Shown here in pieces: positions 40,760 through 52,377 of a DNA stretch of 64,000 nucleotides. The notes under the pieces were generated by a model. The model saw nothing but the letters and a program-made list of their open reading frames with translations, was not told the DNA's origin and made no database searches. The position numbers and the translations under genes were made by a program. The stretch comes from an uncultured Prevotellaceae bacterium (GTDB lineage: Bacteria > Bacteroidota > Bacteroidia > Bacteroidales > Muribaculaceae): assembly GCA_900318645.1 (NCBI GenBank), contig ONLH01000018.1:1-64000 (forward strand). The letters run 5' to 3'. Position 1 is the stretch's first letter, and each line of letters starts with the position of its first letter.

Positions 40760-43700
40760 TTACTTCAGCATTTCTTGGACGGCGCGTTCGAGTTGGCGGT
40801 CATGGCCGGTGATGTAGTCCTCGGGGGTGTTATAGACCTCAACATCGGGCAGCAGCGGGGTGTTCTCGCAGTAGTTGCCACGCATGTCACGGCAGCCAAC
40901 TTGCGGGATGCCGAAGATCATTGAGCTGTCGATTAGCGTCTCCCACCAGACGGCGGTCATCGTGCCAGGCACAGGGGTACCGATGAGTTTGCCGATGCCC
41001 AATTCCTTATAGACAAAGGGGAAGCCGTGACCATTGCTGTAGTCGTCCTCGCACATGAGTACACAAGAAGGCTTGGTCCACTTGTTGAACGGGTCGGCAC
41101 CAACCACCTTGCCATGAGGCACAAAGTCCTGGTACTGCTTGCCGCTGAGCAGGGTGCACAGGTCATCGTGCAGCCAGCCGCCGCCGTTGTGGCGTTCATC
41201 GACGATGACAGCCTTGCGGTTGCGGTTCTTATCGCTGAGCAGTTCGCGATAGACGGTGCGGAACGACGGGCTGTTCATTTCCTTGACATGGACATAGGCC
41301 AGCTGGCCGCCCGAGAGGCTGTCCACCAGAGCACGGTTGCGGTCCACCCAGCGCTTGTAGAGCAGTTCATTCTGTTCGCCCTTGCTGATGGCCTTGATGG
41401 TGACATCAGAACGCTTCTTTGTCGTCGGGTTATAGACGGTGACATGGATGGGCTTGCCAGCCTTGCCATCAAGCATCCAATTGTAATCCTCGCCGGCCAG
41501 AATGTCGTGACCGTCGATTTTCTCGATGATGCAGCCGGGGGTGACACCTGTCTTCTTCACGTCAAAGGGGCCACGCTTGATGACCTCCTCGACACGAAGG
41601 CCGTTGCCCTCATAGGAATTGTCCAAGAAGAGGCCAAGAGCAGCGGTCTTGAGGCTCGCTCCCGGGGCGCTGTAGCGGGCACCGGTGTGGGAACCGTTCA
41701 ATTCGCCCAGCATCTCGCTCAACATGTCGCGGAAGTCGTAGTTGTTATTGATGTAGGGCAGGAAGCGCTTGTAATTCTCGCGGTAGCCTTCCCAGTCCAC
41801 GCCATGGATGTCCTCGACGTAGAATTTGTCCTTGACCTGTTGCCAGATGTGGTTGAAGATGTACTCGCGTTCCTGATAGGGACGGTAGTTGAAGTTGGCC
41901 TCAAAGCTGATGGGCTCGGGCTTGCCTTTGCCCAAGTCAATCTTCTTGATGCCATTGCCCGTGCAGACAAAGAGGTTCTTGCCGTCCTTGTCCAGCTCCA
42001 TGGAACCACCGCCCACGCCCTTGAGCACGATTTCGGTCTTGTTTTCACGCAGGTCATGTTTCCACAGGTCCATGCCGCCCTCGAAGGCTGCCTGATAATA
42101 GAGCGTGTCACCGCCGTTGGACAGGACATAATCGCCCAGGCGGGAAGAGTTCACGGTCAGGCGCGCAATGCGGTCACGGCAGTTCTCCAAGTCAAACTGC
42201 AGTGCAGGCACGGCAGGCTTTTCGTCGGCCGCGGCCTTTTTCTTTTTATCGTTTTTCTTTTTGCCAGCCTTGTCGTTCTTTTCCTTCTCGGCTTCTTTCT
42301 TCTGCTCTTTCTCGGCCTCTTCACGCAGCACCTTCTCCTCCTTGGTCATCCTGAAGCGCTCGTAGGCGTCTAGGTCAAAGAACATGATATACACATCATC
42401 CTCGGTGCCCCAGCTACCGTGGCTACGATAGCCCGCGCGGTCGCTGGTGAAAATCATCGCCTTGCCGCCGAGCACCCATTTGGCATTACCCTCGTTGTAG
42501 CCACTCTCGGTCAAGTTGTGCACCTCGCCGTTGCCGCTGGCGTTGACAAGTGCAACATCCTGGCTGTTCCAGCCACCAGTGCCGATATAGGAGGAGAGGA
42601 GCCAGCGGCTGTCAGGACTCCACTCAAACCACACGTCGCCGTCGCTGTAGGAATAGATATACTTGCCATCCATGAGGGTGCGCACGGCCTTGCTCTTCAC
42701 GTCAACGGCACGCAGGGTGGCGCGGTCTTCGAGGAAGGCAACGCTCTTGCCATCAGGGCTGTATTGCGGCTGGATGGAGGTGTGGCCTGTATTGGTGAGC
42801 TGTTCTTCCACCAAGTCGGTGGCATAGGTGAACAGTTTTTCATCTTTGTTCTTGATGGACGTCTGATAAATCTGCCACATGCCGTTACGCTCGCTGTCAT
42901 AGACGATGCTGCGGCCGTCGGGCGAGAAATCGATGGTGCGCTCTTGCTCGGGCGAGTCGGTAATCTGCTTGGTCGTGTTGTAGTCCACCGAGGTGACGTA
43001 AACATCGCCGTGCATTACAAAGGCGATTTCCTTGCCACCAGGAGAAACGCTGATAGCGGTTGCGCCGTCTTTCTTGATTTGGCGAATCAGCTCTTTCTCG
43101 CTGCGGTCGGCATTGATGGTGATATTGACCTTCTGAGGTTCACCGCCCTCATTCAGGATATAAATCTCACCATTGTAGCTGTAGCATAATGTGCCATTGT
43201 TGGCAACTGTCAGGTAGCGTACAGGATGTTTCGTGTGGCGGGTAAGCTGCTTGGCTTGTCCACCGATGGTGTTCTTATAGACGTTGAAAGTCCCGTCTTT
43301 TTCGCTCAGGTAGTAATAGGCGTTGCCGTCGGCAGCCCAGCGGGGCGTGCGGTCCTCACCGTTGAAGTCGGTGAGCTTGGTGAACTTCCCGTTCTGCTTC
43401 AGCCAGATGTCTCGGGTGATGGAACTTGTGTGATGTTTGCGGAAGGGATCCTCATAGCCCTTGATGTCGTGGTAGAGGATGTCTCCACGGCTGTTGATGC
43501 TCAGGTCCTGCATCGGCAATTCCGAGAACAGGCGTGCCCTGCCGCCATCGGTGCTCACCTGATACACCTGCGGGAATTGGCTGCTGGCAAAGAGGATGGA
43601 TTTTGCCGTGGGCATGTTGGTGGCCTCGAAGAGCACCGTCTTGTCGTCGAGGAAACACATCGGGGTCTCGTTACCGCTGTCGGTGGTGAGACGCTTAGGG

Positions 43701-44002
43701 ATGCCGCCTTCCTTTCCAACGACAAACACGTCGAGGCTTCCCTCGCGTGCCGAAGCAAAGGCGATGCTCTGGCCATCGGCGCTCCAGACGGGGTAGGCAT
43801 CATAGGCATCATTTGATGTCAGCTGATGGGCTATGCCACCTTGGGTAGAAACGGTAAACAAGTCGCCCTTGTAGGAGAATGCAATCGTCTTACCGTCAGG
43901 TGAAATAGCGCAAAAACGCATCCACAACGGGTTGGTTTGTGCCGCAGCACCGATTGTCAGCATCACCGCGACAATCACAGCAAGTTTTCTCAGAATAGTC
44001 AT
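40760..44002 (-). CDS. Tricorn-like S41 peptidase, secreted
   Basis: This 1080-residue protein has a signal peptide (to about residue 21), an N-terminal region of beta-propeller blades (repeated SPDGKTIAFSY-, SADGQSIAF-, SPDGRSIVY-like strands), a Lys/Glu-rich insert near residues 550-600, a core domain, a PDZ domain and a C-terminal S41 serine protease domain with the catalytic Ser989 in DDYSNGHGF. Such tricorn homologues degrade peptides in the periplasm of Bacteroidetes. It has its own -7 box (TACCTTTG at 44034-44041, minus strand) and terminator. Confidence 0.93.
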   Translation of the reverse strand: MTILRKLAVIVAVMLTIGAAAQTNPLWMRFCAISPDGKTIAFSYKGDLFTVSTQGGIAHQLTSNDAYDAYPVWSADGQSIAFASAREGSLDVFVVGKEGGIPKRLTTDSGNETPMCFLDDKTVLFEATNMPTAKSILFASSQFPQVYQVSTDGGRARLFSELPMQDLSINSRGDILYHDIKGYEDPFRKHHTSSITRDIWLKQNGKFTKLTDFNGEDRTPRWAADGNAYYYLSEKDGTFNVYKNTIGGQAKQLTRHTKHPVRYLTVANNGTLCYSYNGEIYILNEGGEPQKVNITINADRSEKELIRQIKKDGATAISVSPGGKEIAFVMHGDVYVTSVDYNTTKQITDSPEQERTIDFSPDGRSIVYDSERNGMWQIYQTSIKNKDEKLFTYATDLVEEQLTNTGHTSIQPQYSPDGKSVAFLEDRATLRAVDVKSKAVRTLMDGKYIYSYSDGDVWFEWSPDSRWLLSSYIGTGGWNSQDVALVNASGNGEVHNLTESGYNEGNAKWVLGGKAMIFTSDRAGYRSHGSWGTEDDVYIMFFDLDAYERFRMTKEEKVLREEAEKEQKKEAEKEKNDKAGKKKNDKKKKAAADEKPAVPALQFDLENCRDRIARLTVNSSRLGDYVLSNGGDTLYYQAAFEGGMDLWKHDLRENKTEIVLKGVGGGSMELDKDGKNLFVCTGNGIKKIDLGKGKPEPISFEANFNYRPYQEREYIFNHIWQQVKDKFYVEDIHGVDWEGYRENYKRFLPYINNNYDFRDMLSEMLGELNGSHTGARYSAPGASLKTAALGLFLDNSYEGNGLRVEEVIKRGPFDVKKTGVTPGCIIEKIDGHDILAGEDYNWMLDGKAGKPIHVTVYNPTTKKRSDVTIKAISKGEQNELLYKRWVDRNRALVDSLSGGQLAYVHVKEMNSPSFRTVYRELLSDKNRNRKAVIVDERHNGGGWLHDDLCTLLSGKQYQDFVPHGKVVGADPFNKWTKPSCVLMCEDDYSNGHGFPFVYKELGIGKLIGTPVPGTMTAVWWETLIDSSMIFGIPQVGCRDMRGNYCENTPLLPDVEVYNTPEDYITGHDRQLERAVQEMLK

Positions 44003-44033
44003 GTTTGAAGTATTTTCGGGTTAGTATTTTCCG

Positions 44034-44041
44034 CAAAGGTA
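44034..44041 (-). promoter_or_regulatory. -7 box TACCTTTG of the tricorn-like gene
   Basis: TACCTTTG on the minus strand lies 32 bases before the ATG at 44002. Confidence 0.55.
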
Positions 44042-44080
44042 ATAGGTTTTCTTGATATTTATAAGATTTGAATCAAGAAA

Positions 44081-44464
44081 TCAATATTCATAGTAATCCC
44101 ATCGGTCCAAGTACTTGTTCCACTTGTAGTACATGGTCATTTTCCCGTTCTTGTCATAGACCTCCCACCGCTCCATGTATTTGTCCCATTTCTTGTAACC
44201 GATGCGGTTGTAATTCTTGTCGGTGATATCAATCCGGTCCATATAGCGGTCCTCTTTTTCATATTTCACGACGTTCCCGCTCCTGTCATAGTACACGGTG
44301 CGGCCCATGTATTTGTCATACTTGGCATAGCCGATTCTTGTCCCGCTGCGGTCAAAGAACTCGTCCCGATCCATGTACTTGTTGTATTTCCGATAGGATA
44401 CCTGGCTCATCGTGGACAGGCTGATAAGCAACAGTAAGAGATATGTAATCAGGCGTTTCATCAT
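44081..44464 (-). CDS. Small secreted protein made of Tyr/Lys-rich tandem repeats
   Basis: This 127-residue protein has a signal peptide (to about residue 20) followed by about five repeats of roughly 20 residues built on YxKYMxRxxxYDRSGxxxxY (for example YDKYMGRTVYYDRSGNVV, WDKYMERWEVYDKNGKMT). The pattern recalls short beta-hairpin repeats of YD or MORN type, but matches neither exactly. It stands alone between the protease and the pseudouridine synthase. Function unknown. Confidence 0.7.
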   Translation of the reverse strand: MMKRLITYLLLLLISLSTMSQVSYRKYNKYMDRDEFFDRSGTRIGYAKYDKYMGRTVYYDRSGNVVKYEKEDRYMDRIDITDKNYNRIGYKKWDKYMERWEVYDKNGKMTMYYKWNKYLDRWDYYEY

Positions 44465-44551
44465 TCTTTTATCGTGCTATCCACTATCCCTGAATTCTAG
44501 ACGGTTTGAGACCAGCAAAAGGGAATCACTAAAGCAATTGCTTTATGTCGT

Positions 44552-45655
44552 TTATTTGGTGGCGAGGTTGCGGGCGTAGTCTTCCCACTTGGTGATGAGG
44601 GCGGCCATGTCGTCGGGGATGTCGCTGTCGAAGTCCATCTGTTGGCCGGTCTCGGGGTGAACGAAGCCGAGGGTCTTGGCGTGTAGGGCTTGGCGTGGGC
44701 ACAGGTCGAAGCAGTTATGGATGAACTGGGCGTAGCTCGATGAGCGGTTGCCACGCAGGATTTTGTCACCACCATATCGGGCATCGTTGAATAGCGGATG
44801 CCCGATATGCTTCATGTGAACGCGTATCTGGTGGGTGCGGCCCGTCTCCAGCTGACATTGAACGACGGCCACATGAGCCAGATTTTCCACGGTGTGCCAA
44901 TGAGTAACGGCATGCTTGCCCTGGTCACCATCAGGGAATACCTTCATCAGCACACGGTCGCGCGGGTCGCGCCCGATATTGCCCGTTACAGTCCCGTCAA
45001 GTTCTTTCATTTCGCCCCATACCACAGCAATGTACTGTCGCTTGGTGCTCTTCTTGAAGAACTGGGCACCGAGCGATGTTTTGGCATTGGGCGTCTTGGC
45101 AATGACGAGCAGGCCACTGGTGTCCTTGTCGATGCGGTGAACGAGACCCAGGCGCGGGTCAGTCACATCATAGTCAGGGTTGTCCTTGAAGTGCCAGGCC
45201 AGGGCGTTGACCAGCGTGCCGTCGAAGTTGCCGTGCCCGGGGTGAACCACCATGCCCGCTGGCTTGTTGACCACCATCAGGCTGGCGTCCTCATAGACGA
45301 TGTTCAACGGGATATCCTGTGCAACGATTTCACATTCATAGCGGGGGCGATCCATCACCACGCTGATGACGTCGCCAGGGTGCACGCGATAGTTGCTCTT
45401 GACGGGGCGCCCGTTCACGCGGATGCATTGTGCCTCGGCAGCATTCTGCACGCGGTTGCGGCTAGTGCCCTTGATGCGTTCGACCAGGTATTTGTCGATG
45501 CGTAGCAACACCTGCCCTGGCTCTACCACATAATGGTAATGCTCCCAGTAGTCGCGCCCGTCCTCGGTGAAGTCGGGTTCGCTGTATTCATATTGTATCT
45601 CGTCCTTGCCGCCTGATTCCAATTCGTCGTCCAGCAGCTCGTCGTCCAATGCCAT
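44552..45655 (-). CDS. rluD: RluD-family 23S rRNA pseudouridine synthase
   Basis: This 367-residue enzyme has an N-terminal S4 RNA-binding domain (about residues 47-110) and a pseudouridine synthase domain with the motif HRIDKDTSG (residues 173-181, catalytic Asp176), plus GRTHQIRVH. Members of the RluA/C/D group modify 23S rRNA; RluD is the best guess from the S4 domain and length. An acidic N-terminal extension (DDELLDDELESGGKDE) is peculiar to Bacteroidales. Confidence 0.88.
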   Translation of the reverse strand: MALDDELLDDELESGGKDEIQYEYSEPDFTEDGRDYWEHYHYVVEPGQVLLRIDKYLVERIKGTSRNRVQNAAEAQCIRVNGRPVKSNYRVHPGDVISVVMDRPRYECEIVAQDIPLNIVYEDASLMVVNKPAGMVVHPGHGNFDGTLVNALAWHFKDNPDYDVTDPRLGLVHRIDKDTSGLLVIAKTPNAKTSLGAQFFKKSTKRQYIAVVWGEMKELDGTVTGNIGRDPRDRVLMKVFPDGDQGKHAVTHWHTVENLAHVAVVQCQLETGRTHQIRVHMKHIGHPLFNDARYGGDKILRGNRSSSYAQFIHNCFDLCPRQALHAKTLGFVHPETGQQMDFDSDIPDDMAALITKWEDYARNLATK

Positions 45656-45749
45656 GGAATATTCTAAATGCCTGATTGATAAAAGTTAATGGTTTTTATT
45701 TCTTCTTGACCGTTTAGAGCTTATCTTACTTTTTTACCTTATCATTCAA

Positions 45750-46397
45750 TTAATAAATAAGGTCACTTTCATTCAGTAGAGTATAAGTAAAAGTACCGTC
45801 ATAAGTCTTAGAATCCTTAAAGGCTTCATTTTGTTTATCACAAAGATACATGAAGCGTTCAAACTCTTTTGGATTAGCAAATACTTGACATCCAGCGGAA
45901 TATTTATTTATATAGACACTTTCTTCAAACTCATTAGATCTATGAATGTTAATTCCAAATATTCCAGTATCTATTGTTTTGGGCTTTAAAGTATAAACCT
46001 TATCTTTATTATTGTCCCTATAAACCTTGACGGCTTTATTTTGTACTAGAGCTTTATATTTGCCTTTATGCTTGCCGACCTTATAGCAACCACGATATTG
46101 GCCGGGAACAAGAATGCTTGTACCTTTTTTATTAAGTAATTTCTGAACCATATAATAAAGTCCAGGTTCAGTAGTAATTTTATAAAGCACTCGGGTAAAT
46201 TCTTCGCTTTTAGGAGTGCGATAGATGACAACGAGCAGGTCATCATACAGATTAGTGACTTTGCCCTGCTGATCAGATCTAACACCAATGATGTTCAGAT
46301 TATAAGCACCCTTCGTAAAGTATTTATAACCTTTTTCAGTCAAAATTCTTTCAAAATCAGCATTTTTGCATTTCTCGTAAAATTTGGATTCAGCCAT
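45750..46397 (-). CDS. AT-rich gene, L,D-transpeptidase-like motif, unknown function
   Basis: This 215-residue protein contains GINIHRSN (His152) and SAGCQVF (Ser167, Cys170). A His followed by SxGC recalls the catalytic HX(n)SxGC of YkuD L,D-transpeptidases, and similar proteins occur in phages and mobile elements. There is no signal peptide, so the target may be intracellular or delivered by lysis. The DNA is visibly much richer in A and T than the neighbours, and codon use is shifted to AT-ending codons, which suggests transfer. No mobile element is seen next to it. Confidence 0.65.
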   Translation of the reverse strand: MAESKFYEKCKNADFERILTEKGYKYFTKGAYNLNIIGVRSDQQGKVTNLYDDLLVVIYRTPKSEEFTRVLYKITTEPGLYYMVQKLLNKKGTSILVPGQYRGCYKVGKHKGKYKALVQNKAVKVYRDNNKDKVYTLKPKTIDTGIFGINIHRSNEFEESVYINKYSAGCQVFANPKEFERFMYLCDKQNEAFKDSKTYDGTFTYTLLNESDLIY

Positions 46398-46480
46398 GAT
46401 TAATAAACTTAAAGGGTTAATGATAATGTGAAGTTAATACGCATGAGATAATGAATTATCTGCAAAAAGAGCGTCCAAGG

Positions 46481-47323
46481 TCAGTTCTTCTTGCCCTTGT
46501 CTTGATCTTTTTTCTTGTCTTTATCTGAGGACTTCTTGTCCTGATCCTTTTTCTTATCTTTGTTCTTATCTTTGTCCTTATCTTTGTCTTTCTTTTCTTC
46601 GGATGACTGAGACTTGCGTTCTTGTTCAGCACGAGCCTGGGCCGCCTTCATTTCTTCCTCATAGGTCTTTTGGGCGTCTTGATAGTTGGCTTCGTCGATG
46701 GAGTCCAGCATTTCAGGATCAAGAATCTGTTCAGGGTTAAGGTCAACGATGGAGCCGTCGCCCACGGTGATCTTGATTTTGCTGTTCACGCTGACAGGAG
46801 TGCCTGGTGCCACATGGTGGCCGTCAACAGTCACTTCCAGGATGAGGCCGCCCATTTCGCTGGGCACACTGTCCATGGTGACGTTCTTGTAGCCCATTGC
46901 CTTGAGGGTCGCCATGCCTTGTCTGCCGGGCAACTCTACCAGTTTAGGCAGTGCAATGATAGGAGCGTGCATTGCGTTAACACTCAAGTAAATGATACGT
47001 ATTTTCTTGATATAAGACTTGGCCTTCGGGTCTTGGTCAATGACCGTTCCTGGTTTGTAGTTCTCGTAGAAGGTGGTCGAGTCACTGATTTCCCAGCGCA
47101 AGCCAGCATCTTCAAGGATATCTATAGCTTTCTCCAATGGCATGTTGCGTACGTCAGGCACCTGCACCTGTTGGCCATGGGAGGTGAAAACGTCGATAAA
47201 CAGCAGGGCAATATAGCCAAAAGCTACCAATGCCAAAGCCATCAGAGCTGAGTTTACCAGTATGGGATGGCGGTCACGAAAGCGGTTAAATCCGCCCGAA
47301 TTCTTGTCGTTATTATTGCTCAC
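46481..47323 (-). CDS. PASTA-domain membrane protein with Lys/Asp-rich tail
   Basis: This 280-residue protein has a short cytoplasmic N-terminus, one transmembrane helix (about residues 22-47), and PASTA repeats at about residues 50-195 (VPDVRNMPLEKAIDILEDAGLRW and two more). The end is low complexity (about residues 215-280), with KDKDKDKNKDKKKDQDKK and similar, which resembles the tail of BatC. PASTA domains bind peptidoglycan fragments, but no kinase domain is present, so it probably has a structural or sensing role at the wall. Confidence 0.85.
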   Translation of the reverse strand: MSNNNDKNSGGFNRFRDRHPILVNSALMALALVAFGYIALLFIDVFTSHGQQVQVPDVRNMPLEKAIDILEDAGLRWEISDSTTFYENYKPGTVIDQDPKAKSYIKKIRIIYLSVNAMHAPIIALPKLVELPGRQGMATLKAMGYKNVTMDSVPSEMGGLILEVTVDGHHVAPGTPVSVNSKIKITVGDGSIVDLNPEQILDPEMLDSIDEANYQDAQKTYEEEMKAAQARAEQERKSQSSEEKKDKDKDKDKNKDKKKDQDKKSSDKDKKKDQDKGKKN

Positions 47324-47350
47324 GGTCGTTTTTGATTAAGTTATAATTTG

Positions 47351-47381
47351 CAAAGATAGTGCAAATTGAGGGTAGAACAAA
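47351..47381 (-). promoter_or_regulatory. Promoter of the PASTA gene (TTTG-N19-TATCTTTG)
   Basis: On the minus strand TTTG (47381-47378), 19 bases, TATCTTTG (47358-47351); the ATG is at 47323. Divergent from the 47438 gene, 57 bases away. Confidence 0.8.
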
Positions 47382-47419
47382 TTCTTGGCTCGGTTTTTTT
47401 TCAGATTTGGGAAAAATGC

Positions 47420-47427
47420 TAATTTTG
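47420..47427 (+). promoter_or_regulatory. -7 box TAATTTTG of the 47438 gene
   Basis: TAATTTTG ends only 10 bases before the ATG at 47438, so the transcript would have a leader of only a few bases. No -33 box is clear. Confidence 0.5.
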
Positions 47428-47437
47428 CAAGACAGTT

Positions 47438-47896
47438 ATGGAACAGGAATATGACAGAATCGTAGAACAGTTGCTGGAAGCGCCTTATTGGGTGATTGAC
47501 TTCTTGCCGATGCAGGTACCGCAGGACAGTGCGGGACAGTTTTTTGCTGTGGAGCAATATTATCTTGAGGAACCGCAGCATGAACGCTTGTGCCGCCAGT
47601 TTGCCGACGTGTTGCTGAAATTGAATTGCTACTACGACCTGTTGGTAAGCCGGGATGGTGGCGATGAATGGCTTTATCCCGATCCCAAGATGCTGGAAAA
47701 GTGGTTGATGGAAAGTCTGCAAAACGGTCACCTGTGCGTCTTGATTGGCGATGGCGATGCTCTGATTACTGCCAGCGGTGGCGACACCAATCTCACCCTC
47801 TACAACCTGTCGCCCGCCTTGCTTGAATTGGTCCGACAGCTTGCCACTGCTGCAGGCCTCTTCCTGTGGCAACCCCCAACAGACAGTAATTGTTGA
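47438..47896 (+). CDS. Conserved Bacteroidales protein of unknown function
   Basis: This 152-residue soluble protein (MEQEYDRIVEQLLEAPYWVIDFLPMQVP) has no signal peptide or recognised motif. The predicted pattern is alternating helices and strands, with an acidic tint. A minus-strand open frame of similar length overlaps it, but its composition is unnatural and the plus frame has the better codon pattern and a -7 box. Its function is not evident. Confidence 0.7.
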   Translation: MEQEYDRIVEQLLEAPYWVIDFLPMQVPQDSAGQFFAVEQYYLEEPQHERLCRQFADVLLKLNCYYDLLVSRDGGDEWLYPDPKMLEKWLMESLQNGHLCVLIGDGDALITASGGDTNLTLYNLSPALLELVRQLATAAGLFLWQPPTDSNC

Positions 47897-47999
47897 TTCC
47901 AATCAACTGGAGTCGTGATTATTGTGTGTTGCATGTAAACGACTATAATTCAATGAATTAAAAATTGCAAAAAATCAAAAAACACAACTAAAATAAATC

Positions 48000-49103
48000 A
48001 TGGATCGTTCTTCACAGATTATCAGGACAAGTTGGATAGGCATCATTGCCAATGTGTTGCTTGCTGCATTTAAAGCGGGTGTAGGTTTGTTAGCCAGTTC
48101 AGTAGCCATCGTTATGGATGCCGTGAACAACCTGAGCGACGCGCTCTCGAGTGTCATTACCATCATCGGCACAAAGCTGTCTCAACGTCCCGCCGACAGG
48201 AAGCACCCCTTCGGCTTTGGCCGCATCGAGTACTTCAGCGCCATCATTATCGCCGTTATCGTACTCACAGCGGGTGTGACCTCGCTCATTGAGTCGGTCA
48301 AGAAGATATTCAATCCCACCGAGCCTACCTATACCACTACTACGCTCATCGTCATCATTGTGGCGATTGTCGTGAAACTGGTGCTTGGCAGGTATGTCAA
48401 GTCACAGGGTGAGAAACTCAAGAGCGACGCATTGATCGCCTCGGGCTCCGATGCCCTGTTCGATGCCATCATTACGCTAGCGACGCTCATCTCGGCTGGC
48501 GTGATGCTGCTGTGGGACGTGTCGCTCGACGGCATCCTGGGAGCCCTCATCTCGCTGGTCATCATCAAGGCCGGTATCGAGATGCTTGCCTCGCCAGTCA
48601 ACGAACTGCTCGGCGCCAAGATTTCGCCTGAACTGCTGTCTCAAATCAAGAAGGAGGTCAATGACTTTGACGGCGTGCATGGCGTGTTTGACATCATTGT
48701 CCACAATTATGGCCCTGACGTACAAATCGGCTCCTTGCACATCAACGTAATGGATACGATGAATGCCCATCAGATTCACGGCCTCACGCGCCGCATCAGC
48801 GAAGAGATGTTTGAGCGTCATGGCATCATTATGACCGTTGGTGTGTATGCAGTCGCTACTGGCGAAAACAAGCGCGCCCAGTTGCAGCACACCCTCATGC
48901 AGGCCGCTGCCGCCCACGAGCACGTCGAGCAGGTCCATGGCTTCTATTACTTCGAGGACGAAAAACGTGTTTCAATCGATATTGTTCCCGATATCACCAT
49001 CCACGACGATGCCGCCTTTATCGACGAACTGAAGGCCGAGCTACAGCCCCTTGTCCCCGACGACACGGTATCCATTGTCATTGACCACAACTACAGCGAG
49101 TAG
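48000..49103 (+). CDS. Cation diffusion facilitator (CDF) transporter
   Basis: This 367-residue protein has about six transmembrane helices and the CDF signature (DAVNNLSDALSSVITIIG, with NLSDA in helix 2; HPFGFGRIEYFSAI loop; SGSDALFDAIITL in helix 5). A C-terminal cytoplasmic domain of about 80 residues binds metal and dimerises. It exports Zn, Fe or Mn; the DxxxD pairs fit a divalent cation of the Zn/Fe type. No metal regulator is adjacent. Confidence 0.9.
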   Translation: MDRSSQIIRTSWIGIIANVLLAAFKAGVGLLASSVAIVMDAVNNLSDALSSVITIIGTKLSQRPADRKHPFGFGRIEYFSAIIIAVIVLTAGVTSLIESVKKIFNPTEPTYTTTTLIVIIVAIVVKLVLGRYVKSQGEKLKSDALIASGSDALFDAIITLATLISAGVMLLWDVSLDGILGALISLVIIKAGIEMLASPVNELLGAKISPELLSQIKKEVNDFDGVHGVFDIIVHNYGPDVQIGSLHINVMDTMNAHQIHGLTRRISEEMFERHGIIMTVGVYAVATGENKRAQLQHTLMQAAAAHEHVEQVHGFYYFEDEKRVSIDIVPDITIHDDAAFIDELKAELQPLVPDDTVSIVIDHNYSE

Positions 49104-49124
49104 TAATGCTCGCTGCGCTTGCAG

Positions 49125-49153
49125 TTTAGAGTTTAGTGGTTAGAGTTTAGAGA
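49125..49153. repeat. TTTAGAGTT micro-repeat tract with GCATCCGC word
   Basis: GTTTAGAGTTTAGTGGTTAGAG units run into a GCATCCGC octamer at 49155-49162, downstream of the CDF gene. Confidence 0.65.
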
Positions 49154-49179
49154 GGCATCCGCATTCCTTTAAATGCTAC

Positions 49180-49241
49180 AACAACTGAACCATCTGAATG
49201 CTCTGAGAATTAACTCAGATTTTTCAGATGGTTCAGTTGTT
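49180..49241. terminator. 19-bp perfect hairpin between convergent genes
   Basis: AACAACTGAACCATCTGAA pairs exactly with 49223-49241, and an inner TCTGAG/CTCAGA pair is nested in the 24-base loop. It lies between the CDF gene (plus) and the beta-galactosidase (minus), so it probably terminates both. Confidence 0.7.
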
Positions 49242-49258
49242 AAAATCAGTTCCAGTTG

Positions 49259-52369
<3,111 letters not shown>

Positions 52370-52377
<8 letters not shown>

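Noticed and set aside
41027-42373. Long plus-strand open frame opposite the tricorn-like protease gene
   Set aside because: It is an antisense shadow of a strongly conserved gene; the composition (Val/Ala/His-rich, no motif) is typical of reverse-strand frames in GC-rich coding DNA.
47336-47902. 188-residue minus-strand frame opposite the 47438 gene
   Set aside because: The plus-strand frame has a -7 box and a more natural residue composition; the reverse frame covers the PASTA promoter, which argues against it.
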